Positions 9,812 to 20,900 of a stretch of DNA of 64,000 nucleotides are shown piece after piece. This stretch comes from Lodderomyces elongisporus (Eukaryota > Ascomycota > Pichiomycetes > Serinales > Debaryomycetaceae), in assembly GCF_030384665.1 (NCBI RefSeq), contig NC_083675.1:310001-374000 (forward strand). The letters run 5' to 3'. Made by a program: the position numbers and the translations under genes. The notes under the pieces are model-generated. The model ran no database searches. It was not told the DNA's origin and saw only the letters and a list, made by a program, of their open reading frames with translations. Position 1 is the stretch's first letter, and every line of letters starts with the position of its first letter.

Positions 9812-11644
9812 ATGTCCAAGATCGATAACTTACTCACTTGGGCCAAGAGCAATGGTGCCAAAATCTCACCCAATATCGAATTCAAAGAATTATCGCCAGG
9901 TAATTACGGAGCAATATCTACTCTGCACGAAAATGCAATCATTGAGGTCCCTTCTGCATTGATCTTTACATGTAAGGAGGCGGAGAAGTTATTTGGAACT
10001 CAAGCGACTAATAATTCGATTTCTATCAATAGTCCACCAGTGTTGTTAAAGCTCTACCTAGCCTATGCTCGAGTCCATGAAACTTTTTTTGATCCATACA
10101 TTCAATCACTTCCAGACTTAGAGACCATTGATCCTCCCACTGTTTGGGATAGTCAAGATAAACAGTTGATTAAAGGAACAAATTTGGGTTCTTCTTTACG
10201 AGACATTCTTGGCACCATAGTTGATGAATGGTGGGAGGCAATCAATGTGCTTCCTGAAACCGTACAGAAACCAGAAGAGCATTACATCAACATGAAGTTT
10301 TACTATGAATTTAAATTCCACACGGATGATGAATTATATGAGGTTGTACAGAATACAAAAAAGGAAAACTGGACGGCGTTTGGCAACTACCTTTGGGCCA
10401 ATCTGATCTTTAAAAGTCGTGCTTTTCCAGCATCTCTTTTGGTAAATACAAAAGGATTGAAAACAGGAAAGGAGGAACCAGAATTGGAAGTAGAATTAGA
10501 AGTAGAATCAGAATCAGAATCAAGATTAGAAACGAAATTGGATCCAGATTTGGAGTCACTATCACTAGATAACTTAGTACCGGATCCTTCTGCGCTTCCC
10601 ATTTTGTTACCCATTGTGGATTTGCTCAATCATCAACCAAATGCAAAAGTTAAATGGACAGGCTTTGATGTAAAAGAGAGCGCAAAAAATGGCGCAGAAG
10701 GAGAAGACAATATTGGTTTCAAGTTTGAGACAGAAGAACCCGTTAGTAAAGGGAGCCAAGTATTCAACAATTATGGACTCAAGGGGAACGAGGAGCTTCT
10801 CTCGGCGTATGGGTTCACAATTGAAAACAACGAGCTGGATGTTGTAGCGTTGAAAATTCAGATTCCCGATGTTGTAATAGATATGGTTGAAAAAAGCGGG
10901 ATTAAGTTGCCAAAGATTGAGGACTACACAAATTCCATCTCGGCGCAAAAGGATATGGCTAAAGATGGTGTTTTGTTTTTCATTAGCGCGAGCCACATAC
11001 CAAACTCATTAATCCAGCTATTCCAAATTTTGATTCGTAATCCCTTGGAAGGTGGAAGTATTACCTCGAGAATGAAATTGGCCGGACTCAATGCTTTACG
11101 CGATGCTCTCGCGAGGAAAAAAGAGTTGATCAAATTGGATGTGCCTGAAGATACTACAAGGAGAAAATACATCAAGAACTATGTAGTGGGACAAAATCAT
11201 GTTTTGAGTTCTGCAATAAAGGAGATCAAGAGAAGAGAGAAGGATTTGTTATTGGAGTTTAAATCGCTGTTGATTACACTGAAAAAGATATTCAAGGAAG
11301 ATGAGAAATTCCAAAAATCATTGCTGTACCTAGGTCTTGATAATGATAGAATAATGCTATTATGGATTATGCGAGTTAACAATACGCAGTCGCCCGAGTG
11401 GATAGCTAGTCTCTTCACCAAATTAAGACAAAAATCAGATATTACTGCACAGGATGTACTCAATTTCACACCAATTCATGACGAAATCATGCCTCGATTG
11501 GTGCTATTGGCGCCTGAAATATACGGCGAGGGTGACTGGTCGGTTGGTGATTTTGCTACTGCTGCAAAATTACTTGACATGATTTCTTTTTCAAGAGGCA
11601 AAGAAAAAGAGTGTATAGTTGTTAAGCAAGACTATAACTTATAG
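9812..11644 (+). CDS. RKM1: SET-domain protein lysine methyltransferase, RKM1-like
   Basis: A 610-residue protein of the split-SET family that methylates ribosomal proteins in yeast (Rkm1 acts on Rpl23). The N-terminal SET half includes ISPNIEFKELSPGNYGAIST. The cofactor/substrate half has LLPIVDLLNHQPNAKVKW (Asn273-His274) and VFNNYGLKGNEELLSAYGF (Tyr321-Gly322). The C-terminal half matches the helical Rubisco-LSMT-like substrate-binding region. A Glu/Ser-rich stretch (residues ~218-252) with repeated ELEVE/ESES units interrupts the two SET halves and is probably a disordered insert. Length is close to S. cerevisiae Rkm1 (583 residues). RKM2, RKM4 or another SET protein cannot be excluded. 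Confidence 0.75.
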   Translation: MSKIDNLLTWAKSNGAKISPNIEFKELSPGNYGAISTLHENAIIEVPSALIFTCKEAEKLFGTQATNNSISINSPPVLLKLYLAYARVHETFFDPYIQSLPDLETIDPPTVWDSQDKQLIKGTNLGSSLRDILGTIVDEWWEAINVLPETVQKPEEHYINMKFYYEFKFHTDDELYEVVQNTKKENWTAFGNYLWANLIFKSRAFPASLLVNTKGLKTGKEEPELEVELEVESESESRLETKLDPDLESLSLDNLVPDPSALPILLPIVDLLNHQPNAKVKWTGFDVKESAKNGAEGEDNIGFKFETEEPVSKGSQVFNNYGLKGNEELLSAYGFTIENNELDVVALKIQIPDVVIDMVEKSGIKLPKIEDYTNSISAQKDMAKDGVLFFISASHIPNSLIQLFQILIRNPLEGGSITSRMKLAGLNALRDALARKKELIKLDVPEDTTRRKYIKNYVVGQNHVLSSAIKEIKRREKDLLLEFKSLLITLKKIFKEDEKFQKSLLYLGLDNDRIMLLWIMRVNNTQSPEWIASLFTKLRQKSDITAQDVLNFTPIHDEIMPRLVLLAPEIYGEGDWSVGDFATAAKLLDMISFSRGKEKECIVVKQDYNL

Positions 11645-12026
11645 ATAATGCACAATTTTTGCTTCATTATTACTTAGCTAAAAAGAAAAAAAGAAAAAGA
11701 AAAAGAAAAAGAGAAAAATCATATTAATAATAATAATTATAACAATCGCTCACAAAAGTCATCAAAGTCGAATCGTAAACTTATTTTTTTTAAAAAAAAA
11801 ATTTGACTACTCCTGGTTGGCTTTAAATACTTGATTGGCTCCTGTTTCCTCGATTTCTTCAAACCAAGTATTGAACCAAAATCTGCAATCAAATCTCCAT
11901 GTACAATCATTGTGATTTAGTAGCAGTTTCTGAAAATGTTTTACAAAACATGAGAAACTAAATACCTTGACGTAATTTATCCTTCAGAGAAGATAAAATA
12001 TAAGTAAATGTTTCTTTCCCATATGC
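11645..12026. other. Convergent intergenic region with a coding-like 40-codon segment on the minus strand
   Basis: Between the 3' ends of the SET gene and UBC7. Contains A-rich repeats at 11680-11715. On the minus strand 11929-11807 reads as 40 codons then TAG, rich in W and F, directly after a good 3' splice-site-like TTTTCAG. No matching first exon could be assembled, so it is not called as a gene. Confidence 0.4.
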
Positions 12027-12530
12027 TCATAGTCCTAATGATTTCCTCACATGACTTCCTACTTGCTCATCAAACAGCTCGCGATTATCTCTCCACAATT
12101 TGCATGCATCGATATTGGCACCACTTTCTGGGTTTGGCTCTGCCAACATGGAAATAACACTAAGCAAAATCTTTTCTATACTCTGTACTGGCGACCAACG
12201 CTCTTCTGGTCTCTCATATTGATTAGGATCTTCACCTGGTGGGTGCAAGATCGATATGCAAACAGTACCGTCAGCGTAGATATTTGGGTGAAGTAAAGGC
12301 GGATCAAATTTCAATGTGGGTGGTCCCAAAGGATAGTCCTTGGGAAACGTTAGTATTGCTGGAAAAACTCCGTTTTCATAAGGCGTGTCGACCGGTCCTT
12401 CAAGAAAACATTCCCATTTGAATAAATTGTCTTCCAGTACTGGTCCGGCTATGATTCCTGGTGGTGGATCTCGCGTGAGAAGTTGGTACTCTTTTAGTAA
12501 ACGTTTCTGTGCTGTTGAGCGTGGTGGCAT
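12027..12530 (-). CDS. UBC7: Ubiquitin-conjugating enzyme E2, UBC7
   Basis: An E2 that, with Cue1 and the Hrd1/Doa10 ligases, acts in ER-associated degradation. The 167-residue protein is a bare UBC fold, close in length to the 165-residue S. cerevisiae enzyme. Catalytic Cys91 lies in [11 protein letters not shown], preceded by HPN at 81-83. The acidic loop after the active site ([18 protein letters not shown]) marks the Ubc7/Cdc34 class, and the rest ([14 protein letters not shown]) follows Ubc7 closely. No membrane anchor, as expected for a Cue1-recruited E2. The frame closes at a position equivalent to the S. cerevisiae C-terminus. Confidence 0.95.
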   Translation of the reverse strand: MPPRSTAQKRLLKEYQLLTRDPPPGIIAGPVLEDNLFKWECFLEGPVDTPYENGVFPAILTFPKDYPLGPPTLKFDPPLLHPNIYADGTVCISILHPPGEDPNQYERPEERWSPVQSIEKILLSVISMLAEPNPESGANIDACKLWRDNRELFDEQVGSHVRKSLGL

Positions 12531-13567
12531 TAGTAATCTTATAATAAGTTTGGTTGTGTAGATAATCTAGATGGAAGTAACCGTGATATTTTCGCAGTTT
12601 TAAATGCAGTTGGTACTGCAACGGTGGCGGGGGGAATACTCGCTAAATATAAAACTGTTGTTGTTGTTGTTGTACTTGTTGTTGTACTTGTTGTTCCGAT
12701 TAAGCCTCAGTATGCAATTGCGCTACCTGATATTTTAGCACCAACTTTTTATATATCAAGATCTCTAATAAGTCCAACATTCATGCACAACTAGTTAGAG
12801 CTAAACCAAACCAATATAGTTGATTGTTTTAAAGGAAATAGTGTTTTTTTTTCAAAGAGTAGCACTTTCATCAAAAATTTTACAAAAAATAAAAACTCAC
12901 TTATCACCATAATCAAGAACATTTGATGCAAAATTTGTGTTTAATCAAGGCAAAGTGTGAAAAAAAATTTCCTTGTTTTTTTTGCTGCTTTTCTTTCACT
13001 GTTTTTTTTTTTTTTCATTTGATCTTGATTGTAAGCAAAAAACATTTGAAAAAAGTCAAGTTGCCCTGTAAAACCAACAAACTTTGTCAAAGAAAGTTTT
13101 ACATTTCTCTCTTGAATCGTCTAAAAGTAATAAAACAGATATTAAGCAATACATCTATAATCAGGTTTCTTTTTCTATTTTGCTTTATTTTTTTTTCCAG
13201 AGGATATCTTATTACTTTTAGCAGTCATTTAAAAGAATGCTGGAGATAAGGTGTACACAACAAGTTCAGAATGCCATCCCAACAGCGGAACGAGACAATC
13301 GTGGACAACTCGCGATAACCAAAACACAAAAAGAAGAAAAAAAAAAAATAAAAAAAAAGAAAAAAATAAAATAAAAAAGAAAAAAAAAATTTCAACGTAG
13401 TTTTCAGTTTCTCCGCCACCACCACTGCATCCATCGTCACCACCACTAACACTACTGTCACCACCGCCACCACCACCACCACAAACAAAAAGAACATCTC
13501 TTTTTTCTTCGTATACTACACAAACACATCAAAACCAACACACACACATTCCCCCCTTAATTCCACG
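12531..13567. other. Divergent UBC7 / PHO88 intergenic region
   Basis: About 1 kb, gene-free. It includes a GTT-type repeat at 12656-12696, T-runs at 12975-13016, an almost pure A-rich purine tract at 13318-13390, and an ACC-rich stretch (13415-13490) shortly before the PHO88 ATG. Confidence 0.6.
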
Positions 13568-14143
13568 ATGAATCCAGCTGTTACAAACATCGCAATCATG
13601 CTTATTGGTATGCAAGTCGCCAAGAAGTTGGACTTTGAAGATCCAAACGTCTTGTTCTACACCAGAGCATTTTACATTGCTTGTCAAGTGTCTACATTTT
13701 TAATCTACTTGTTCATTAGACTTCAAGTTGACAAGAAGAACGACCTCACCACTATAAAATACGTTGAACCTGCTAACCCTATGGCCGGTACCGAGGCAAG
13801 AGCTGTTGTCACCACCGTCAAGGAATACGACATGCAACAAATCAACTCTCTCATCAAGGGTATTTTCACTGGTTTGGCAATGATGGGATTCATGCATCTT
13901 TACATGGGATACACCAACCCATTGGTTATGCAAAGTGTCTCTAGTTTGAAGAGCGCTTTGGAATCCAACATGGCCAAGATCCACTTGTACGGCACCCCAG
14001 CCACCGGTGACTTGAAGAGACCATTCAAGTCTGCACCAGGCTTAATGGAGATGTTGACTGGTGCTGCTGGCGGAGTCCAAACCGATAAGGCATCTGTTGA
14101 AAGTGCCGAAGTCAGCGGTGCTGGTGGTATTAAACAAGATTAG
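13568..14143 (+). CDS. PHO88: ER membrane protein Pho88/Snd3
   Basis: The 191-residue protein begins MNPAVTNIAIMLIGMQVAKK and aligns along its length with S. cerevisiae Pho88 (188 residues). Hydrophobic stretches near residues 5-18, 36-55 and 93-115 would span or enter the ER membrane. First described in phosphate transport, it is now known as Snd3, part of the SRP-independent targeting route for proteins with internal membrane segments. The Gly/Ala-rich C-terminus (from ~165) is probably cytosolic and flexible. Confidence 0.93.
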   Translation: MNPAVTNIAIMLIGMQVAKKLDFEDPNVLFYTRAFYIACQVSTFLIYLFIRLQVDKKNDLTTIKYVEPANPMAGTEARAVVTTVKEYDMQQINSLIKGIFTGLAMMGFMHLYMGYTNPLVMQSVSSLKSALESNMAKIHLYGTPATGDLKRPFKSAPGLMEMLTGAAGGVQTDKASVESAEVSGAGGIKQD

Positions 14144-14670
14144 ATTTCCAATAGATAATAATGATATTTAAGGAAGGTACCAATATTGAAAACGGTAACC
14201 AAAACGGAAACCAAAACGGAAACCAAAACGGAAACTAAAACGGAAACAAATTATACAGCATCTAGAAATAGAATATTTTAATAACCCCTCCTTTTTTTCT
14301 TCAATTTTTTTCTTCAATTTTTTTTTCTTTTCTTCCCCATTTCAACTTCACATAAAATGAATACATATCTGTAGATAAATATATCCATCTGTTTCTATAC
14401 TTGACCTATTTCATTTAAAGAATGTTCTTCGACTTTGTTAAATTACACCCCGCCCCTTCTCCCCGCCTACCCGTTGCTGGAAAAAGTCGGTAGCGCTAAG
14501 GGAAAGAAGGATGGATCTTCGATTGCGTTCTATACTCATTGCAGTTCTCCATATCGCATCCATTTTCAATCCTTATTTTCCTGTCTTGTATTTTTTTTTT
14601 TTGTTTTTCTCTTTCCCCTTTATTCTTGACCATAACCTTAGAGTTCACACCGCCCTCCCCCTCTTGTACA
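14144..14670. other. Intergenic region with a 5 x 12-bp tandem repeat
   Basis: Between PHO88 and the PBDC1 gene. Directly after the PHO88 stop come five tandem AAAACGGAAACC-type units (14189-14248). T-rich stretches follow near 14290-14335 and 14585-14605. No RNA gene seen. Confidence 0.6.
14189..14248 (+). repeat. Tandem array, five 12-bp units in the PHO88 3' region
   Basis: Units AAAACGGTAACC, AAAACGGAAACC (twice), AAAACGGAAACT and AAAACGGAAACA follow each other without gaps, 46 bp after the PHO88 stop codon. The perfect 12-bp phase is seen directly. Confidence 0.9.
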
Positions 14671-15141
14671 ATGGCAGACCCAACTCAACTTAATGCTGAA
14701 AATGCAGACAACTTGGAAGAAATCGAAATGCAATTTGCCGTAAAGGCAGTGCAACAAGCCGAAGTGTACTGGTCACTACTTGAAAAAGTGCCAGGATCAC
14801 AACTTCGTCTCACCAAGCATGATGATCAAATCTTTGAACAGCTTCTTGAAGATTTCCCAGAATTTAAGGAAAAATCAGCTGTTGCCGTCATTAGTGAGGA
14901 CGAGATGAAGAGTCCTCTGGGTAAGACCAAATGGAGAGAATTTTGTGAAAAATTTAAAGATATCGAGGATTACAACTTCGGAACATTATTGAGATTGAAA
15001 GCTGACCTGGAGTATGACCAGGACACAACAATGTTTGCTGTTAGAATCCAATTTTACGGGATTGAAATTGCTAGAAACAGATACGGTTTGAATGACTGGA
15101 TTCATGAAGCTGCTGCAAAGAAAAAAGAGGCAAGCAGTTGA
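14671..15141 (+). CDS. PBDC1 family protein (YPL225W/Chp1, eEF1A chaperone)
   Basis: A 156-residue soluble protein with the conserved PBDC1 (polysaccharide biosynthesis domain-containing 1) sequence, e.g. EIEMQFAVKAVQQAEVYWSL near the N-terminus and GLNDWIHEAA near the C-terminus. The S. cerevisiae relative Ypl225w is reported to act at the ribosome as a dedicated chaperone for nascent eEF1A. I place the start at 14671, where ATGGCAGACCC begins the conserved domain. An in-frame ATG 44 codons upstream would add a hydrophobic, T-rich translation typical of noncoding pyrimidine sequence, so I reject it. Confidence 0.9.
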   Translation: MADPTQLNAENADNLEEIEMQFAVKAVQQAEVYWSLLEKVPGSQLRLTKHDDQIFEQLLEDFPEFKEKSAVAVISEDEMKSPLGKTKWREFCEKFKDIEDYNFGTLLRLKADLEYDQDTTMFAVRIQFYGIEIARNRYGLNDWIHEAAAKKKEASS

Positions 15142-15579
15142 TTGCGCTCAAACTTTGTTGGTACATATAAACACACACACACATAAATATATATATATAT
15201 ATATACGTTTAGCTCTAGTGGAAATAAGAGAAACTTATTCTTGTCTTCCAAAGTTCCACTCATATCTGAAATGTAAGCGATTTTTTCAAATTTCTCCAAT
15301 TTTCTTTTATTTGTTTCTAATTTTGTATGGTTCCGTGCTATATATTTTTGTCTGCGAGGGAAATGTATTACCAAGTGATTCTCCCACCATCTATAGCTCA
15401 CGCGCTAATAAAAAGTGCAAAAGAGAGAGAGAGTGAGAGAGAGCAAGAAAAAAAAGAAAAACAGTCTATAGCTCATGGATCAAAGTCAAATATACGATCT
15501 CGTGTAAATTATATACAAGACTTCCATTTGAACAACAAAAGTAACAACAGCACAGACACTACACAATCAATACCTTGAT
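15142..15579. other. Intergenic region upstream of FAR8
   Basis: Gene-free. CA and TA dinucleotide runs at 15171-15205 and a GA-rich stretch at 15420-15446. Carries the FAR8 promoter. Confidence 0.5.
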
Positions 15580-17421
15580 ATGCCACCACGAACGAGTCAA
15601 TCTGCTAATGCAGAGACACATTGGAAGAATATCTCATCGGGCAATGGAGCGTATGATAACCATGAACTGCCGCAGTATACTCTACCAGGAGTTATCAACT
15701 ACCTTACTTCTGAGTTTACAAACCTTGAACGATTCAAGATCATGACCAATTTGGAGAAATCCGAGATGAAATACAAGATTGTTCATTTACAAGGAGAGAT
15801 TAAGTCTTTGAAATTTATCAATGAGAAACAAAAGACGCGAATTGAAAGTTTAGAGATGGAAAATCAGTTACTCCGAGCACGCATCAATGGCGAGGTTACG
15901 AAATCGGCCAAAGTCACGGGATCAACAATCGATACACACTTAGATACAGAATTTGACGGCTTATCTGAGGTAGATATCCAGCAAATCAAAGAGTCCAAAC
16001 AGCGATTAAAGGACTCAACGAGGGAAATCATATCATTGCTCAAAACTCCTACATCGAACCTCGAATTGCTCAACTTGCCCAAAGACGATAGAAATGATTT
16101 TGATGTCTTGGTTAAAGGGAAAGATAACTCACAAAAAGTATCAGAAAATGAATTGGAGCAGGATTCCGAATCAGAGTTGAAACTGAACAAAAATGCAAGA
16201 TCGAATAAGAATGTCATTTTGCAATTCTTTAATGACGATGGGGATATAAGCGAGATTGGTAAAGATATAGATGATGATATCGATGATGAAATTAATGGTT
16301 TGAGAAATGAAGAAGAGAGGAAATATGTGCATAGTGACGACGATATAGATGATGTATTGGAGCGAGCGTTGACGAATGAGAGTGATGCTACGACAATGAT
16401 TCTAGATGATGAACCTGATGAGACGAATGAACCGGGAGAAAGAGTTTTAAGCGATACAATGGAAGTGCCTATGGAGCCAAAACAAAAGGAAGAGCAGGAT
16501 AAACAGGAGGAGGAGGAGAACAAGAAAAAAGAAGAGAAGAAGGAGAAAGAAGAGAAGGAAGAGATAACGAAGAAGAAGGAAGAGGAGAATGATAAAGATG
16601 AAAAAGATGAGGAAAAGGAGATGATTGAGTACGAAAACAATCAAATCTTTGAATGTGACGGAACAATAATCAATTTGAGTCTGCATGACCATGCCTCTGT
16701 TACAGGACGTAACCAAATACGGTTGTCATTAAAGACAACCGATAAAGTTACAACTCGATCTTTTGAGACAAAGCTGGACCCATCTAAAACAGTAAATATC
16801 TTTGCTTTGTCAGAATTTGCATTTATAATTATTTTCAAAGACACGGATCCTACATTTGTAACTTTTAACGAGGAGGGAGCTACAGAAACCTCACTTGCAT
16901 CGTTTAAAAACAACCTATCTGAGATTACTCATAGCGCTATCGTCAAGATTAAACTTGCAAACAATGAGGAAAAAGATGACAAGAATAGAAATATTGCTTT
17001 ATATGGGCTTGCTCTTCATGGAAAGTCCACAAGCTCTAAGTCCACGTTGACAAAGATTTACCAACTCGCGTACAACACCAACATGAATCAGATTTCGTCA
17101 ATCAAGGATCTTGGAAGTTTTAACAAGAAGTCAATCACCAAGAACTTTAGACACGCAGATAAATTCTCATTTATCGGCTGGTTTGTCAACCCTTCTAAAC
17201 AGGCTCAACTGCCTGCATCGAAACATAATGCAAGTGAAAGTGAAAGTGAAAGTACAATTGCAATTGCAAATGCAAACCCTGCAAAAAGGAACAGTAAAGG
17301 TGGAAAGGGTTCTGAGGAGAGTAATATTTTGAATGCTTATGAACTTCTATACAAGGTAGGTGATCAAACGGTACTGTTAGACATTTTGCTGCGGCAAGTA
17401 ACTCCATTTAAGACCGAGTAG
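15580..17421 (+). CDS. FAR8: Striatin-like protein, FAR8 orthologue (STRIPAK-like complex)
   Basis: The N-terminus carries the striatin signature: YTLPGVINYLTSEF (residues ~33-46) followed by a coiled coil (~50-110, with IVHLQGEIKSLKFINEKQK). In striatins this region binds the phosphatase scaffold; in S. cerevisiae Far8 it works in the Far complex on ER/Golgi membranes in pheromone arrest and TORC2/autophagy signalling. The middle (residues ~205-350) is very acidic, with Asp-Asp-Ile repeats and a dense Lys/Glu block, probably disordered or helical. The C-terminal ~265 residues resemble a degenerate beta-rich domain. Length 613 residues against 523 in S. cerevisiae Far8. Confidence 0.8.
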   Translation: MPPRTSQSANAETHWKNISSGNGAYDNHELPQYTLPGVINYLTSEFTNLERFKIMTNLEKSEMKYKIVHLQGEIKSLKFINEKQKTRIESLEMENQLLRARINGEVTKSAKVTGSTIDTHLDTEFDGLSEVDIQQIKESKQRLKDSTREIISLLKTPTSNLELLNLPKDDRNDFDVLVKGKDNSQKVSENELEQDSESELKLNKNARSNKNVILQFFNDDGDISEIGKDIDDDIDDEINGLRNEEERKYVHSDDDIDDVLERALTNESDATTMILDDEPDETNEPGERVLSDTMEVPMEPKQKEEQDKQEEEENKKKEEKKEKEEKEEITKKKEEENDKDEKDEEKEMIEYENNQIFECDGTIINLSLHDHASVTGRNQIRLSLKTTDKVTTRSFETKLDPSKTVNIFALSEFAFIIIFKDTDPTFVTFNEEGATETSLASFKNNLSEITHSAIVKIKLANNEEKDDKNRNIALYGLALHGKSTSSKSTLTKIYQLAYNTNMNQISSIKDLGSFNKKSITKNFRHADKFSFIGWFVNPSKQAQLPASKHNASESESESTIAIANANPAKRNSKGGKGSEESNILNAYELLYKVGDQTVLLDILLRQVTPFKTE

Positions 17422-17971
17422 ATTTTAGGTTTTGGGTTTTGGGTTTTCGGTTTTAGGTTTTAGGTTTTGGATTCTATGTTCTATGTTCTAGTTTCTACCT
17501 CCTTTTTTTTTTCTAGCTTTTACATTTTAAAATTTTTCATTTTATGAAGTAAGTTCTAAATCATATAAACATAGTATTAACCATGTAAATCAGGTGCGGC
17601 ACTTTCTACTAAATCCAGATGGTAATTGAAGAAAATATGTTTGATCAATTAGTTATTCATCCCTTTATCTAGCCCACGGGTATCCATTCTCACAAAAACG
17701 TAAAGCCGATAGAATGCACCCCAATCAGGCAAGTTGCGGCTGCAATTAGCTTCATATCTATTTTTTTTGTGTAAGAAAACTTTTCTTTTCTTTTCTTTTT
17801 TTCTCTTTTTTTTCCAATTTTTTTTTTTTCTTTTTCTTTTCCCGATTTTTTCAAATTTCATAAAAGCTTCTCATCTCTTTATTTTGAAATAATCAGAGCT
17901 CTGTCAAAATATAGCTAATTACTGCTAAGGACCAGTAAAGCTGCCACAGAGTAAATATCATCCCCACTAAG
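17422..17971. other. Intergenic region with telomere-like heptamer array
   Basis: The FAR8 stop is followed at once by ten 7-bp units (17423-17491). Further on are T-runs at 17761-17830. No gene seen. Confidence 0.6.
17423..17491 (+). repeat. Interstitial 7-bp tandem repeat (TTTTRGG-like)
   Basis: Units TTTTAGG, TTTTGGG (twice), TTTTCGG, TTTTAGG (twice) and TTTTGGA are followed by degenerate TTCTATG units. G-rich strand is plus. It starts within 2 bp of the FAR8 stop. Confidence 0.85.
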
Positions 17972-20900
17972 ATGTCCAAGTCATTTGATGATTTTGTAAA
18001 GCAGCAACAGGCACAGCAAAAGTCAAAGACCTTTGGGTACAGAAACGCCGGCGGTGCAGGCGGTGCACCCCAGTACAATTTTAACAACACGTTTGTTCCA
18101 AGCCAACCTCATCCTCAAAGTTATAACCAGGGCCCTGGCAATAGATACAACAATTACAACAGTTACAACAATGGCTACAATAACAATTATAGTGGCTCAC
18201 GCACACCTCAAAACATAGACTCTTCAATCACTTCACCTGTGGATTCATTACCAACAAGCGGTAGATCTACCCCAAATCCCAATGCATCAACTACATCTTT
18301 GACCTCGTTAAATACTGCTCTTTCAAAATTGAACGTGAATGTTCCATTCCAAGAGAACTTGTCAAACATTGAACAAGCTTCCAAAATTAGTGAAGTTAAG
18401 GCTGAAGTTGGCATCATTGTGTCTCAAATCTTGGAACAGGAGTCCTTCACCATCATTAATGAATGGAAATTGAATGAAATTCTCAAGTCATTATTGAAAC
18501 CTAAAAACACGCCTCTTGTTAAGGAAGGTGCTTTACTTATTATCCAACAATTAGCTCAACAAATTGCCGGTCAATCACCAAAGGAGTTTTTCCTTCTTCA
18601 ATTCTTTGCAACTGCTTATGACATGTTTACTGATAAAGACAAGAATGTTGTTAAAGCAGCTAAGTCAGCTACAGATGCACTTTACTCAGCATACCCAGTT
18701 GAAGCTTTGGGTTCAGTTGTTTTGGATGAGTTTTTGACGTTTTTCAAATCTGGAGCCAAGTGGAACTCCAAGGCTGCAGCATTGGTGAACTTTGACAGGA
18801 TTGTTGAAGATGTACCTGCGGATTTATTAGAATTAAAGTTTGTTGACACAGTACCTGTATTAACAGATTTGTCAACAGATTTCAAACCAGAGTTGGCTAA
18901 GGCTGGTTTGCAGTCGTTGAAGAAATTTGTCAAAGTGTTGGACAATTTAGATTTGCAAAACAAATATGATTTGATTGTGGACACTTTGGCAGACCCACAA
19001 AAAGTTACTGATTGTATAAAGAATTTGTCATCAGTGACATTTGTTGCTGAAGTGACTGAGCCAGCATTATCCTTGCTCGTTCCAATTTTGGACAAATCAT
19101 TGAAGATGTCCTCATCTTCGAATGAACAGTTGAGACAAACTGTTATGGTGACAGAGAACTTGACCAGATTGGTGAACAACAAGAGGGAAATCGATTCTTT
19201 TATTCCTATCTTGCTTCCAGGTGTTGAAAAAGTTTACAACAATGCATCTCTTCCAGAAGTTAGAGAGCTTGCAGGTAAAGCATACAAGGTTTTGAAAGAT
19301 GCAGAGGCAGAGCACCACGATGGTAAATTTCATGGAAGAATCACATTGGAAGAAGCACAAAACTTTTTGACCAAGGATATTCCAGAAGGTACAGAGGTTC
19401 CATCTTGCGTTACAGATCCAGAAGCTTTACCATACATTTCAAAGATTGTACAAGTCGATGCCAATGTCAATGATTGGAAACGTATGGATGCATACTTGAA
19501 GTCGATTTTGAACAGTAATGAATCTTATGCTTCTGCTGTTACGGCCAATGTGAAACATTTGTTCAATCCAGAGTCGACTCTGGATGGGGTAGATGATGAT
19601 GGCGCTATTGAAATTGTCAATGCCGATTTTTCTTTGGCTTACGGTACCAGAATGCTTTTAAACAAGACCAATTTGAGGTTGCTTAAAGGTCACAGATATG
19701 GTTTGTGTGGAAGAAACGGTGCTGGTAAGTCCACTTTGATGAGAGCTATTTCCAAGGGCCAATTGGAAGGGTTTCCTACCGCTGATGAGTTAAAGACTTG
19801 TTTTGTTGAGCATAAATTGCAAGGCTCGGAGGCAGATATGGACTTGGTGAGTTTCATTGCTTCAGATCCGGACTTGGCCGATGTTGGCAAGGACGCGATT
19901 AAAGATGCATTGTTTGAAGTTGGATTCCCAGAAGAAACATTGTCCAAAAATGTTGGAAGCTTGTCCGGTGGTTGGAAAATGAAATTGGAATTGGCAAGAG
20001 CAATGTTGATGAAAGCGGATGTTTTGCTTTTGGATGAACCTACAAATCACTTGGATGTGGGTAATGTGAAATGGTTGCAAGATTATCTTGTGCAACATAC
20101 TGAGATTACTTCTTTGATTGTGTCGCATGACTCTGGATTCCTTGACGCCGTGTGTACTGATATCATTCACTATGAAAACAAGAAATTGGCTTATTACAAG
20201 GGTAATTTGTCTGAGTTTGTTAAAGTTAAGCCAGAGGGTAAGTCATATTATACGTTGACTGATTCGAATGTCAAGATGGCTTTCCCACCTCCAGGTATTT
20301 TAACAGGTGTCAAGTCAAACACGAGATCTGTGGCACGTATGTCGAATGTGACTTTCACTTATCCTGGTGCAGCCAAGCCATCCTTGAGCAATGTGTCATG
20401 TTCTTTGTCGTTGTCTTCAAGAGTTGCCATTGTTGGTCCAAATGGTGCTGGTAAATCCACCTTGATCAAGCTTCTTACTGCTGAGTTAGTTCCTCAAGAG
20501 GGTAAAGTTGAGAAGCATCCAAACTTGAGAATTGGATACATTGCTCAACACGCATTGCAGCATGTCGAACAGCACAAGGAGAAGACCGCTAACCAGTATT
20601 TGCAATGGCGTTACCGTTTTGGTGATGATCGTGAAGTGCTCCTTAAGGAGTCACGTAAAGTGTCTGATGAAGAGATGGAAATGATGCAAAAGGAGATTGA
20701 TGTTGGCGATGGACGTGGTAAGAGACAAGTTGAGGCGATTGTTGGTCGTCAAAAGTTGAAGAAATCCTTCCAATATGAAGTGAAGTGGAAGTTCTGGTTA
20801 CCCAAATATAACTCATGGGTTCCTAGAGACCTCCTTCTTGCAGAAGGGTTCGACAAGTTGATTCAAAAGTTTGATGATCACGAAGCTTCAAGAGAAGGTT

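Noticed and set aside
12923..13249. 108-codon open frame between UBC7 and PHO88
   Set aside because: Phe/Lys-rich product of T-runs, no family resemblance, inside a divergent promoter region.
14539..14670. Longer N-terminus for the PBDC1 protein
   Set aside because: The extra 44 residues come from a T-rich leader; family members start at the internal MADPTQ-like Met.
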